A stretch of DNA of 5,899 nucleotides from Clostridia bacterium (GTDB lineage: Bacteria > Bacillota_E > SLMV01 > PUMD01), in contig PWUC01000043.1 in the NCBI GenBank assembly GCA_003562655.1, positions 1-5,899 of the forward strand. Direction: 5' to 3'. Below, in pieces: positions 5,889 to 5,899 of the stretch. The notes beneath the pieces were generated by a model. That model did not search any database and had not been told where the DNA came from. It was given only the letters and a program-made list of their open reading frames with translations. Position 1 is the first letter of the stretch; every line of letters begins with the position of its first letter. The translations under genes and the position numbers were made by a program.

Positions 5889-5899
5889 ATGGGACAGAC
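5889..5899 (+). CDS. Possible first codons of a divergent gene, cut by window edge
   Basis: An ATG at 5889 follows AAGGGAGAAGGGAG (5867-5880) by 8 nt, an excellent Shine-Dalgarno arrangement on the plus strand. Only Met-Gly-Gln and two bases are visible, so nothing can be said about the product. The call rests only on the ribosome site and on the otherwise empty stretch upstream. Confidence 0.35.

Noticed and set aside
5702..5899. Plus-strand frame open from a TTG at 5702 to the edge, preceded by GGGAGGTG at 5685-5692
   Set aside because: The ribosome-like site is tempting, but the product is almost all Arg, Gly, Gln and charged residues, with no fold pattern, and the ATG at 5889 in another frame has a better site. 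It cannot be excluded as the start of a disordered protein.

Overview
The window looks like chromosomal core DNA from a GC-rich bacterium (roughly 60% G+C by eye). The order polA, mutM, (small gene), coaE is the arrangement known from Bacillota such as Bacillus subtilis (polA-mutM-ytaF-coaE). The polymerase I also has a degenerate proofreading domain, as in Bacillus-type and Thermus-type enzymes. A high-GC Bacillota or related lineage is my best guess, made from gene order and protein character only.

All complete genes are on the minus strand, so transcription runs from high to low coordinates. From right to left: 5587-5899 is mostly non-coding, with an extended -10 promoter candidate reading left and, at the right edge, a likely ribosome binding site and ATG for a divergent plus-strand gene. 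Next comes an ECF sigma factor (4972-5586), whose stop overlaps by 4 nt (ATGA) the start of a membrane anti-sigma factor (3929-4975). This protein has a zf-HC2 zinc domain, a membrane helix, a DUF4349-like external domain and a second membrane helix. After a 57-nt gap come polA (1181-3871), mutM (360-1181), an unrecognised 85-codon gene (115-372) and the first 41 codons of coaE (125 down to the left edge). These last four genes overlap each other by 1, 13 and 11 nt, which suggests one translationally coupled operon.

Functionally there are two modules. One is a sigma/anti-sigma signalling pair that probably senses something at or outside the membrane. The other is a DNA repair and housekeeping operon: Pol I for gap filling and RNA primer removal, MutM for oxidised purines, and CoaE for the last step of coenzyme A synthesis. 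There is no visible terminator between the modules, so read-through from the sigma promoter into polA is possible but unproven. I saw no mobile element, CRISPR array, tRNA or rRNA. The less ordinary items are the compact two-helix anti-sigma factor, the small gene in the slot that holds ytaF in B. subtilis, and the structured divergent intergenic region.
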